Of a stretch of 56,136 nucleotides of DNA, positions 46,544-56,136 are shown one piece after another. The stretch is from Cudoniella acicularis. Its lineage: Eukaryota; Ascomycota; Leotiomycetes; Helotiales; Helotiaceae. Both the position numbers and the translations under genes were made by a program. The notes under the pieces were generated by a model, which was not told the origin of the DNA, did no database searches, and saw nothing but the letters and a program-made list of their open reading frames with translations. The stretch covers positions 1-56,136 of the forward strand of contig JAAMPI010000175.1 of assembly GCA_013054445.1 (NCBI GenBank). Direction: 5' to 3'. Each line of letters begins with the position of its first letter. Within the stretch, counting starts at the first letter, position 1.

Positions 46544-48859
46544 AGTTACCATAACTTAGTGGGTGTTCTGCTAGAAAGGCAAAAGGTTTTATCTCTTGCT
46601 GCCAGATTCTCAGGTTACAGGTCTGTGCGTTCAGGATTATTCAAAAGAGTTTAGTTATGCCTAAGAATCGTGGCTAAGCAAATTATAGCGAGCCTGGGCG
46701 TGAACATAGTAGATTATATCTCGGCTAATATACATTACTAAGCACTAAAAACATGTGCACCAGGTGGACCCTCCCGTCGCACCGGCATAACTCCCGGACT
46801 ACATTTTTGTCCTCTCTAAGTCTTCTTAAAATTTAGAGCTATAATATTTCGTAGTAAGACCTTTTCTTAAGTGCTCCGAATTTTAAAAAGACTTTAAATA
46901 TTACGATTAAACAGGGGGAGACAGCGGAAGCGGCGATTAGTAATATAAGTAAAACAATTAATAGTATAATTAACTATACTCTTTTTTTTTGTTACTAAGT
47001 AGTCTCCTAAGAGACAAATAGTTAAAGAAAGTAATATATAAATAACAGCTTTATAGACTTGCTAAGGAAAAAATTGTGATTCTAAAACTATAGATTCGTC
47101 TCGTTATAGGGGGCGTCTCGGGACGTAAGGACGGACGTTAGTTATAGGTAGTTTGCCTACTATTTATTATTCTTCCCCCCCTTGTTTCGCCGAGGTAATT
47201 TTTTCTCTCCTATAGGTTTAGAAAGGCGCTTCTCGATGTCTTCCGGTAATATATTCTTTAGGAGAGGATAAGTAGTTTGCTATATAAGTGTTAGCACCGG
47301 TCGTATATTTTAAACAAGCAATTACTTTTACTTACTATCTCTACTATAGATAATGGCCACGATATATAGTCCCTAGATCTGTATATAGTATATCGACTAT
47401 GCTTATAAATGATTAGAGCCACGTTAATATTATCGAGGTCCCCTAATTTATAAGCCTTCTTAATCAAAGTATCCTTTCTCTTGTTTATTCCCTCGTTCTT
47501 TCTCTTTTTTCTTTTCCCCTCGTCGTTACGTTTAACATTTATATTATCTATTAATACTAAAAAGTGATCTGCCTAGGTCAGTTTTGATATACTTCTAGTA
47601 TTAAGCCTAATATAATTAAGAATTATCCGTTGTTCTAGGCCGTGTTTTATTAAAGACCCTCTATTCTAGTCGTTGTCTTTAAGGACTTTCGTATCGGTTG
47701 CCTATAGGGGCATCGGAGCCGATTCTATACCTATAGTTTAACTATATAATAAGGGGCCTAAATCGATCCCCTCTAACCTAAGGTAGTAGGGAGCCGTATT
47801 TAAACCCTTAATTATCCTAAAATCTTAGTCGAAGGAAGGGCTTAATTAGGCAGTAGAGGGCCCGAATCAACCCTCTTAAGTCTAAGTAAAGAGAGCCAGA
47901 TTTAGACCCCTTTTAGATCTAAAAATAGGCTACGATCTATAAGCCCCTTTATAGTGCCGGTTGTTCTTATAATATATAATTCTACTTAGTTCTTATTCTT
48001 TTATAAGACTAGACAGGGGTTTTATAATTCTAGAAATCATAAAACCCCTACTAGCTCTTAATCGATATCTACCTTCGTGTCTTTACCTTAGAGTAGAGAG
48101 ACGTATATTTAAAGGTAGTAACGACTACTTTTACTCTTACGTATTTTATTTTAGTCAACATTTAGGCAATATAGACAATTAAAGAAGAGCCTAGGACCTC
48201 GTTAGTATATTTATATCTATGTCCTCTTATTTGATTATAGCGTATATATAACTTCGTAAACCTTTTCTTATAACTTCTAAAAATACTACTAGTAGAAAGC
48301 CTTACTCGGGGGCCAGATTCCTACTCCCTAAGCGACCTCTTCGTTAATATATACTACGTTTACTATCGAACTTATAAAACCGTAATATATATCTTCTATA
48401 GCTCTTATAATATTACTCTTAAGATAAGTATCTTCGGACATTATAGCTCGTAGGACCTTATAGAACTTAAGAGAATAATCTTAGGACCGTAGATATCGTA
48501 AGAGGATTCTCTTAAGAGAATTCTCTTAGAACCTTATAGATCCTAAGAGAATGCTCTTAAGTCCGTAGATATCGTAAGAGAATTCTCGTAAGAGCCTTAG
48601 AATTTTAAGAGAAATCGCTTAAGAAATTTCTCTAAGGATTTTTCTCTTACTAGAATAGAACTAAGTCGATGTTCTGACCTTTTAGGTCTAATTATTAACG
48701 CTAAAAATATCCTTAATAGAATAGATTTACGTCTATATTTTAACCTTTTTAGTCAGATTATCAAACATCCGAAATGTTTCGGCCTAAGATATAGAACTAA
48801 TAATATTCTGACCTTTTTAGCTAGATTATTAATACTAAAAATATTTCGGCCTAAGGCTA

Positions 48860-49255
48860 GGAATTCGTTTCGCTAGCGCTTCCTAACGTCTACCGAGTAG
48901 ATACGCTAGGGTCGGGTATCGAATTTTATTCTATTCCTAGTACTAGCGTTCGTTAAGCGCTAGCGAAATAGATACGCTAATGTCAGGGAGCTACTTTCTA
49001 CTCTCTTTTAACGCTAGCGTCGGATAGCCGAATCTTATTCTAATCTAAACGCTAGCGTTCGTCAAGCGCTAGCGAAACGGATACGCTAACGTCAGGGAGC
49101 TAATTTCTACTCCCTTTTTAACGCCGGCGCTCCTTAAGCGCTATTATAATAGATACGCTAGCGTTAGGGAGCCGAATCTTACTCTATTCTTAAATAGATA
49201 CGCGAGCGTCAGGGAGCCGAATTTTGCCTATTCTTAACGCCAGCGCCTTAAGACC
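48860..49255. repeat. degenerate 70-105 bp minisatellite with AGCGCT palindromes
   Basis: About five imperfect copies of a unit containing CGCTAGCG-TTCG-(T/C)AAGCGCTAGCGAAA and GATACGCTA(A/G)(C/T)GTCAGGGAGC, spaced roughly 70-105 bp apart. Each unit can fold on itself via CGCTAGCG and AGCGCT. The copies differ by transitions, as expected if RIP acted on a duplicated array. Confidence 0.7.
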
Positions 49256-49680
49256 TAACTCGGCCCCTTATATATAGGACGGGCAACCCCGGAATTATAT
49301 AAAATTATAGTATAACGAACTATCTAGTAAATAAGCTTTTCGAAACTCTATTTTAGATTTAGAGTACTATAATTACGACTATATCGGTTTAAAACAATAT
49401 ACCTCGAAGTGGTTACGTCTAAAATAGGATACCTTAATATACTATAAGATCGCGTATATGCCTTGTTTATACTTTAAGCTAAAGCAGTCCGAATTATAGT
49501 AGTATAATTCGAAGTGTTTTGACTTAAAGTATACGAATTTAGCCTAATAGAACTTTAAGTAAGCTAAAAATCTATATTAAAACCTAAACTACTCCGGCTA
49601 GTAGTCATCTAAAAGGCCAGGCGTTAAGGGTTTATCCTGATAGAGACTATCTAAAAATCGAGGTGACCTTTATATATTTT

Positions 49681-49824
49681 AGTTTCTATATACCTCTTAG
49701 TTTCTATATACTATTTAGTTTCTATATACCACTTGGTTTCTATATAATACTTAGTGTTTATATACGTCTTAAGTTTTATATACTACTTAGTTTATATATA
49801 CTACTTGGTTTTTATACGGTATTT
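49681..49824. repeat. 18-bp tandem repeat, eight copies
   Basis: Eight consecutive 18-bp units related to AGTTTCTATATACCTCTT (for example AGTTTCTATATACTATTT, AGTTTCTATATACCACTT, AGTTTATATATACTACTT). Because 18 is a multiple of three, one frame stays open and gives a repeated SFYIPL-like hexapeptide; this is a repeat artefact rather than a gene. Confidence 0.85.
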
Positions 49825-50553
49825 AACGGGAAAGACTTCTCCGTATAAGATTTACTTATATAATTAAACAAGTATAATAGAGTAATAAAGTATTAGGGTT
49901 AAATCTTATAACGCGGTAGAAGTATACGTGCGTTAGATTTCGGCGTATATCCTCTAAGTTATATCCGTTCTACCTCGCAACCGTAGGTGACCCGCCTTAT
50001 TTTTACCCCGCTTTATTATAATACCTCTATAAGACAACTATATTCTACCTTAAGCACCCCTAATAAATCTACTTCTTAAGATAGCGTAGTAATAACCTCT
50101 TCGGGACCGGGTACGCAAATTCCTAGATATTATCTATTAGTTATAGATTTGATCTATAAATTATATATACTATTTCTGCTATTACTAGCTACTAAGACTC
50201 GTAGTCTATTGACTAGTACGTAATAATTTTGTCTCGCTAGCGAATAAATAGAGCTATCTTAAACCTAGAACACTTCTCTAACTAATAGGCTTTCCTAATT
50301 AATGTTTTCTTTCTCTTTACCCTACTATTACTTAGTATAATATTTATAGAAACTATCGTAGAAATAAATAGACACTATTCTATATATAAAATAAAAACCT
50401 TATCGTATAGTCTAGTATATATAAACAAGATTATCCTCTTAAAGTTAATAGTATTATTAATATTATCTAGATAATTATAATTACGGATTATTTATCTTTA
50501 GATAGTACTATCTAAATGTTGACTCCTGGCCTACTATCTATAATTATTACGAC

Positions 50554-50798
50554 TGTTATAGCTCTGTAAAGGCACTAGGGCCCTGACGTCACGTGGGACG
50601 TATTTATAAGAAGATGCTATATTANCGAAGAAACTAAGCTAAGGAGAGAAGAAGAGAGGTGGCCCNGAAGGGGCCTTATATANAGGAGGTGAGTCTAGCA
50701 CGGACNAGGACACGTGACAAGGGGGACGCGTCGGGGGACGCGTCAGNTAAGGGGGACGCGTCANGTNAGGGNGACGCGGTCAAACCAGGTCTGTGACA
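50554..50798. mobile_element. probable LTR of a retrotransposon
   Basis: A 245-bp segment starting TGTTATAGC and ending GGTCTGTGACA, so it has TG...CA ends as LTRs do. It contains a short tandem array of GGGGGACGCGTC (50723-50776) and several N bases. It switches abruptly on the right to normal coding composition. I could not find a second copy or a target duplication, so it could be a solo LTR or one end of the degraded element to the left. Confidence 0.4.
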
Positions 50799-51720
50799 AT
50801 CGCAAGAATCCGATCTTAGCGACCTTTCATTTGATTCTCAGCTGAGTAACCCATTTGAAACATCGACTATAATTCAATCTCTTGATCTATCTGCTGTGTC
50901 ATGCTCTGTCAATACTTCCCAAGATTCGCTGGCATCGCCCTCCGTCATTTCCTCTCAAGGTTCACTAGCATCATTTTCTGCTGCTTCTTCCCCAGATACT
51001 GCAGCACTAGTCCTCGCCTCGTTCGCGAACAAGGAGAGAATGATCATGTGTATGGAACGGTCTGTGGCTATTTCTCGTGTAAGAATGGACCCTTCTAGTG
51101 ACCATGATCTTTCACTTTTGTGGTCTCAGGTTGGCCAGGATTCCAAAATTTCAGGTGGCTCAGATCTGATCTCCCAGCGATATACTCGATTTCGCTATGC
51201 ACTTCTCTTCTATCAGAGTCTCCTTGGTCTCTGTCATGGGAAAGTGCCCAAACGCATTCACTATAAAACACAGTCGCAAATGATGCATCTCCTGAAGCTC
51301 AACAGTGCGGAGAGTTGGAAAAACGCTCAAAGAACAGCATCAAGGTGCCATGTCTGGGTGAAATTGGTTGACAGCGTCTACCCTTTTCTTGGAAACATGT
51401 CTACAGTCATCCTTTGCGCAATCAACTACAAATCATCTGCGGTGGAATGCATGAATATCGAAGACACAACCGAAATGTGTGAGGAAATTGTTAGGCGTTT
51501 GGCAGATAAGGCCAATGGCACTCTTGATTCACTCGAGACAGCTTATGACATGTATCGGATTTTGATTGAAAACAGTCTACCAGAATATACATTGCAGATA
51601 GAGAAAACACCGGGTTCATTGGATTTCAAAAGGATGATGAACATAAAAGAGATGAAAAAGCAGTGCCTGCTCCCTGCCAAAGGTGAAACAAAGAAGATCA
51701 AACGCAGGCGACTAAGCTAA
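50799..51720 (+). pseudogene. uncharacterised gene truncated at its 5' end
   Basis: A coding frame is open from the very edge of the LTR-like sequence (reading SQESDLSDLSFDSQLSNPFE just after it) to TAA 51718-51720, more than 300 codons with no ATG until residue MIMCMERSVAI (51039). The 5' part was therefore probably lost or displaced by the insertion. The remaining protein is Ser-rich at first, then has a Cys-containing helical region (RYTRFRYALLFYQSLLGLCH, ASRCHVWVKLVDSVYPFLG) and ends with a basic KKIKRRRLS, a possible nuclear localisation signal. No family is recognised. It might still be expressed from ATG 51039 or from a missed upstream exon. The code is not RIP-mutated. Confidence 0.5.
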
Positions 51721-52138
51721 GACTATGACAATACACAGAGTTACCACTTGCTGTCTTTATTTATTCTATTTCTTGTAATTGTAGATACACACAGACATGG
51801 ACAATGATCATCACCACATATCTAATCGCCGAGTCTTTTCACCCAAAGATGTCCGATAATAACCAAAATCGTTTTTGTAATCAATTTTTTTACTATAAAA
51901 GATTTCTTTTGTTCAGCTTTATCAAGGATGACTCTTCATGTTCGGTGTGGTACGAGAGCTGTTTAAGTTACAATATTCTATATCACGTGAAGTCTTACCT
52001 CTTCCACTTTCATGTTAAAATATAAGGATGCAAATGTCTGAACATTTCCCGGAAGATTTCGGGAACGTATCACTTTGATTGTATTTAGTTTATGTAAGGT
52101 AGTGACTAGTGACTGCTCTCCTGTTTCTCAATTGTTTC
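51721..52138. other. intergenic AT-rich spacer
   Basis: About 0.4 kb between convergent genes. It should contain both 3' ends. No gene is seen. Confidence 0.5.
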
Positions 52139-53086
52139 TCAAAATCCGTAAGCTACCGTCCATATTGCAACCAGAGCCAACGAAGCTTCCAAAATATTGT
52201 GCTTGGTACCACCGGAACTTGATAGCAAGCCTGGAATTACAGTAGATGTGTTGGAGCTCGAAGATAAGGACGATACGGACGTGTTTCCAGGCTCCAACGT
52301 GCTGGGTGAATAGGCAGCTGTAAACGCCGAGGGGGCTGAGGTAATGGGTATTGGAGTTGTTGAGCTAGTGGTAATTAAATCCACTGGTGAACTAGTTTGA
52401 CTGACGGTATCTGAGAAAGGGCCACTTTCTGTAGCCTGAACTCCACTAGCTAGGGTAGAAGTTTCCAGAAGTGTAGCAGCCGATGCGAATGCGCCCATCT
52501 GCTGCCCAGCATTCAGTCCAAACACCATCCCAGATCGGCAGTGCGATTTTCCAATTGTTTGGGCACAGAAAAACCATTCGGGATCGAGGCTTTTCACTCT
52601 GTAGTTGAGGATGAACTTTCCTGACACGTTCTGGGGGTTGAATCGATTGAATCCAGTACTGAAACCACCAATATTTGTACAAGGTAGTGAGAGCGAGGAC
52701 TGCGTCAGAGTGTGATTGAGAGCGAAAAATTCGAAAAGAATGTTATCACCAACTCTGGCATCCACTTCGCTTGGTTCGAAAATCAATTCTCCTGCTGATC
52801 CTACCTGGACGTAGTGTGTTTCCAGGGATTGAGGGCTCCCAGTTGTCAGAGAGCACGAAACAGTTGAATTTGCGGCCAAGTAAATTCCAGTGGGTTGGGC
52901 ACTACCAGAGCGACCCCATGTGGCAATATCAGAGTTGTTCGTGCTCCAACGGAACGCTCTTTCTGGTCTACGCTTGTGAGCTTCATTGAGAAATCTCGGA
53001 GAGTACGCAACCTACCTTAACGTGGAGCTACAGTTGGCAACATGTAGGAATAAAAGCGCGAAGGGGGAAAATGAAAAGATAACCAT
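52139..53086 (-). CDS. secreted Ser/Thr-rich cupredoxin-domain protein, GPI-anchor type
   Basis: Exons 53086-53016 and 52967-52139 (48-bp intron, GTAGGT...GCGTAG) encode 299 residues. The first exon supplies a signal peptide (MVIFSFSPFALLFLHVANC), which the second exon alone lacks. A plastocyanin-like domain follows: HYVQVGSAGELIFEPSEVDA, ARVGDNILFEFFALNHTLTQ, then PCTNIGGFSTGF, and WFFCAQTIGKSHCRSGMVFG. The likely copper ligands are His in NHT, Cys in WFFCAQ, His in SHC and Met in SGM, so the type 1 site seems intact. A long Ser/Thr/Pro stalk and a C-terminal hydrophobic tail (ILEASLALVAIWTVAYGF) suggest a GPI-anchored wall or surface protein. This matches the fungal extracellular serine-rich protein group. 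Function is usually unknown; some members are linked to surface attachment or infection structures. Confidence 0.85.
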
Positions 53087-53318
53087 AGTGTAAGGTTGAA
53101 AGGATTTGGGAGAAAGTTGTGTTTACAAGTTAAGAAATAAAATATTAGAAGTTGAAAGTTTTTTTTTTTGTAAATGTTTTGTAGTTTTGATTGCGCGAAG
53201 TATAATTTATCAAGAAAGCCGAACAAAAATATTCTGTCTTTGAGATGTAGGTGACATGCCTTTAAATATGTTAGAACAGCGCGAATGTGTGAGACAGTAA
53301 TGTGGACATATAAATGGC

Positions 53319-53537
53319 TCAAGACTCTTCTGCGTTCCCACCTCCGGTTTCCCCCTGAATCTCGCTAAGCTCGGTGCGGATCCCCTTACACCTGCGAACC
53401 CGATTCATGACGAAGCCTATCGCGCTCCCAGCACCCAACTCGCACCTTGAACAGCGATCATGGTCGCAATCGCTACAAGAGTCTTCCACGTCGGATTGGA
53501 GGAGATCGCATTGACAACAGGTCCACCACAGTAACAT
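53319..53537 (-). CDS. small Cys-rich zinc-ribbon-like protein
   Basis: 72 residues if started at ATG 53537; the frame is open 28 codons further upstream, but that part is AT-rich and leader-like. The core reads MLLWWTCCQCDLLQSDVEDS followed by CSDCDHDRCSRC. The pattern W-x-CC-x-C ... C-x2-C-x-H-x2-C-x2-C resembles short fungal proteins with a zinc-binding Cys/His motif often placed near the N-terminus of larger proteins. The rest is Arg/Glu-rich and unstructured. It may be a stand-alone mini-protein or a remnant exon. Confidence 0.4.
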   Translation of the reverse strand: MLLWWTCCQCDLLQSDVEDSCSDCDHDRCSRCELGAGSAIGFVMNRVRRCKGIRTELSEIQGETGGGNAEES

Positions 53538-54142
53538 TGTTTCGTAGGGCTCGATATTTCGAATAAAATATAATATATTTCTTTCAGAGTTAATTTTATC
53601 GGTATGAAAGAGGTATTTCAATTTTGCGATTGACGCTTGCCTTTGTATCTCAAGTATTAGTTGGTCTTCTGTTTCGTGTGTAGCCGGTTCCCCTGAACCG
53701 GATTCGCTGCGGTGATTTCCCCTTTTCGGGTTACAGGGTATTTTACCGATTCTACTCCGCTTCGTCTTGCCCCCTTTTCAAAACACGATTGGGGAATTAA
53801 GTAAATCGGACCCCGGTGTTTTGTTTATTCTCAGGAAAATTTGAAACTCTGACTATATAAAGAAGGGAAGTGATCTTCATATCAAGGCAGAAAGAAAACC
53901 GTAAAATCCACTATTATCTCCAAATATACCATTACCCACTTACAACCCCTCGACAGCCTCACAACTCAAATTCTACTCACTTTTCACATCCAAACTTCCT
54001 CTCAAACATATCTCAATCTCGATTTCTACCATCAAACTCAACTCCTCATTAACAAACACCGTGTGAGCTGGCATCACGCACTCCCAAAAAAAACCCTATA
54101 CTATCAGTACAACAATACGACAACTCCCAACAGACTATCGCC
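53538..54142. promoter_or_regulatory. divergent promoter spacer
   Basis: About 0.6 kb between the Cys-rich mini-gene (minus) and the gene at 54143 (plus). A TATATAAAG box at 53855-53863 precedes a long CA/CT-rich leader (53900-54120) directly before ATG 54143. No gene is supported in it. Confidence 0.45.
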
Positions 54143-55051
54143 ATGGCTTCTACAGGATCAAAAACCGCCACCGTTGAAACGGTGATTTCAGTACCGCCAA
54201 CACCTACTGGAAACTTCCAAGACCTGGGAACTCTAGCGGGGCCTCCTATTCCTGAAGATGCAGTTCTGCGGAGACCCATTCTCCTAAAGCAGACAGATTA
54301 CTTTGCAGTTTCCGAGAAGAAGGATCAGCGGTTATTCTGGCACCATCTCTACATGGAAGCCGATGAGGCCCAAGAGTCTATTACAGAAGAGGCAGCCACA
54401 ATCGTCCAAAATGCGTTAGAGGAAACAGGAAAAACTCATAAGTTCTGTGCAATCGACCACGAAGAACATAAGAAATTGTTTTCGAAATTCTCAGAATCCA
54501 AACTCAAGTATGAGCAGATGAACGTAAAGATCGAGGCACACAACAAGAGGAGCAGCAATCCCTTTGATTTCGGAAAAATCAATACACTTAAATATGGGCC
54601 CTGGGGTAAGATTTACCTCACCGAGCTTTCATTGAAGAATGGAAAGAGATTTTCGTTTAATCAAGATGATTCGGGGGATTCGAAGATGGATGACAGCTTA
54701 GAAACTGAAAACGAAAAATTCTTGAAGGAAAGCAATACTCATTGGAAGAAACTCGAGGAATCTCCGGAGCTTGTCAAGGAACTTTTTTCTATATACACCT
54801 ATCTTGCGGCAACTGAAGCATACCGTACAGAATTGATGAACACCGATGCAGAACTCGATGTAAAAGACACAAGATCGACCTCACTTCTCACAGAAGAGAT
54901 AAGTCAAGCGGTTACAAGACTTATGGAGACGTATAACATCAAGATCTCCCTAATGGTCAATAAAAAAGCACAGTTTAAAACATTCAACGACTTAGGGTTT
55001 GTTCGAGTTCCGAGACTTCACGATAGTATCTTGATTCAAGAGCTGGGCTAA
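54143..55051 (+). CDS. uncharacterised protein, 5' unmutated part of a longer frame
   Basis: 302 codons from an ATG in excellent context (ATCGCCATGG) to TAA 55049-55051. The protein is hydrophilic, rich in Glu, Lys, Ser and Thr, with predicted helical segments (DQRLFWHHLYMEADEAQESI, FSKFSESKLKYEQMNVKIEA). No signal peptide, membrane segment or known domain is visible. The stop is TAA where CAA (Gln) would continue the frame: the same frame goes on downstream for about 360 codons, interrupted only by TAG/TAA (see 55052-56136). So the true product may be at least twice this length and the stop a RIP mutation. Alternatively the 302-residue form is real. Confidence 0.6.
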   Translation: MASTGSKTATVETVISVPPTPTGNFQDLGTLAGPPIPEDAVLRRPILLKQTDYFAVSEKKDQRLFWHHLYMEADEAQESITEEAATIVQNALEETGKTHKFCAIDHEEHKKLFSKFSESKLKYEQMNVKIEAHNKRSSNPFDFGKINTLKYGPWGKIYLTELSLKNGKRFSFNQDDSGDSKMDDSLETENEKFLKESNTHWKKLEESPELVKELFSIYTYLAATEAYRTELMNTDAELDVKDTRSTSLLTEEISQAVTRLMETYNIKISLMVNKKAQFKTFNDLGFVRVPRLHDSILIQELG

Positions 55052-56136
55052 GAAACTTTAGAAGATATATTAGGTGTCAAAGAGCGTCCTATAGTCCCCG
55101 GGTGGAACGAAATACCTAAAGATATCATCGCTCTTCGCGTAAGCATGGGTAGTGTGGATAGGTGTCTAAGAAAAATCTTACTTAATCCTGCGGACTCCGC
55201 TGCTCGACTCGAGTTTAACGATCTTCAGAATCAAATTCGGTAGGCTATAGTAGTAGTAAATCCTAAAGACTAGCCGGGAAAGTTCATGATAGACGAGGCA
55301 AGCTTGTTTAATACTTGGTCAACGGATTATATAGGGTCTATAGCGCTCTACTACTCACTTTAGGACCTAACAGCGGACCCTGCTTTTAAGAAAGCATATT
55401 TGGAGTTTCGAACCCGAATTAAAGAGTTCGTTATTACTACCGTATACCTTATAAACTTTATAGACACCTTCGTTCCTATACTAGAAGATCTTTTATAGTC
55501 AAGTATAGTCAATTACTTACGACCTATCGAGAAACCATTTACGGTTATTAAAATTTTAAAAATACGTTTAAGAGTTAAAGGTTTAGACGGGAGTCTAGGT
55601 AAGTTCATTTAGGCAAAGACTTCCTTTAAAAAACGATACGCCGCTAATTTTATATATCTCGAGTAGTAAGACATAGATAATATACGTACGCTTCTAGTAA
55701 AATCAAAAGACGAGATATCGGATTTGTGTTAGAAGGACAAGATTAAGGATAAATATAGCTACGATTTTGAAACTATCTAAAAGTTTTCTAAGAATATAGA
55801 CGACCTAGCACGTTTGTTTGAAAAATGTCAGGAAAATCCTAGGGTCGAATTATACGAACATAAAGTTAAGTAGTTTATGTCTAACTTCTACTCGGAAATT
55901 TTCTCCCTTAGTATATAGTGTAGCGGCCTACTTCGTGCTTACTTTAGAGATATACCGACACTACTAGCGAAACAAAAGTTAGTTAGAAGAGCGCTAATCG
56001 AAGAATTGCCCGAAACTTTAAATCTCGGGACAGGAATCCTCCTAGGGCTTATATACCCGAAGCGCACGAAAAAGAAGAATCCTACGCTAACTAATAGGAT
56101 CATATACAATAGCGACCTCAAAACCATCTAATCTTG
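55052..56136 (+). pseudogene. RIP-mutated in-frame continuation of the gene at 54143
   Basis: The frame of the upstream gene continues to the window end. It reads ETLEDILGVKERPIVPGWNE, then RVSMGSVDRCLRKILLNPAD, KPFTVIKILKIRLRVKGLDG, YEHKVK-stop-FMSNFYSEIF, and RALIEELPETLNLGTGILLG. About a dozen stops interrupt it, all TAG or TAA and no TGA, each at a site where CAG or CAA would fit, including a TAG-TAA pair. No frameshift is needed. The sequence is strongly TpA-enriched compared with the first 900 bp. The gene runs off the window. No domain is recognised. Confidence 0.6.

Larger units (their letters stand above)
46544..50553. other. 4-kb AT-rich RIP-degraded repeat block
   Basis: All six frames are closed by dense TAG/TAA. 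No protein domain can be followed. Sub-structure includes a 16-bp palindrome TAAGAGAATTCTCTTA (48513-48528) among many TAAGAG/CTCTTA repeats (48410-48660), a minisatellite at 48860-49255 and an 18-bp tandem repeat at 49681-49824. The block probably derives from one or more old retrotransposons. Confidence 0.6.

Noticed and set aside
49663..49848. An open frame of 61 codons with repeated SFYIPL-like hexapeptides.
   Set aside because: It is produced by an 18-bp tandem repeat whose unit length is a multiple of three, inside a RIP-degraded block; no start context or homologue-like features.
1..56136. tRNA, rRNA, CRISPR and prokaryotic-type operon signals.
   Set aside because: I saw no cloverleaf with proper A and B boxes, no rRNA similarity and no spaced direct repeats of CRISPR type; the genome is fungal.

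Overview
The window comes from a filamentous ascomycete genome. Genes have short GT-AG introns (about 48-125 bp, often with CTAAC- or CTGAC-like branch sites). Recognisable products are typically fungal: L-arabinitol 4-dehydrogenase, a GH2 beta-mannosidase, Zn2Cys6 regulators, a Baeyer-Villiger-type monooxygenase, an NmrA-like protein, a lipocalin-like protein and a GPI-type cupredoxin protein. Gene-bearing segments alternate with AT-rich, stop-riddled transposon remains whose nonsense codons are nearly all TAG/TAA at expected CAG/CAA/TGG codons, the footprint of repeat-induced point mutation (RIP). A Leotiomycete-like genome with AT-rich compartments would fit, but the class is my guess.

Layout. 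1-5.7 kb: a 7-bp tandem repeat, a small secreted Cys-rich protein and decayed coding sequence. 5.7-6.0 kb: a 280-bp TA-flanked inverted-repeat element. 6.2-14.2 kb: a normal gene block (2-hydroxyacid dehydrogenase, L-arabinitol dehydrogenase, mitochondrial ATP synthase subunit g, beta-mannosidase). 14.2-20.8 kb: gene-poor, with a His/Pro/Thr-rich single-pass membrane protein and a broken SDR-like gene. 20.8-29.8 kb: two related Zn2Cys6 regulators flanking a SAM methyltransferase. 30.4-31.9 kb: a RIP-mutated Tc1/mariner element inserted into a small reading frame.

32.5-39.9 kb is a compact candidate metabolic cluster: NmrA-like protein (-), then lipocalin-like protein, Zn2Cys6 regulator and FAD monooxygenase (all +). 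Its two main promoter regions share repeated TCGGCA/TGCCGA hexamers, which could be binding sites of the resident regulator. No PKS, NRPS or terpene synthase is present, so this is either a tailoring/catabolic cluster or part of one.

40-50.8 kb is a transposon graveyard: a Ty3/gypsy integrase scrap, a pogo/Fot1-class transposase on the minus strand, minisatellites and an LTR-like sequence. A damaged multi-pass membrane protein gene lies inside it (45-46.5 kb). 50.8-56.1 kb holds a 5'-truncated gene abutting the LTR, a secreted cupredoxin protein, a Cys-rich mini-protein and an uncharacterised gene. The reading frame of that last gene continues past its first stop for about 1.1 kb with only RIP-type stops, so a RIP boundary seems to fall inside a gene.

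Exon structures were assembled by hand from splice motifs and frame continuity. Every multi-exon model listed as CDS sums to a multiple of three.
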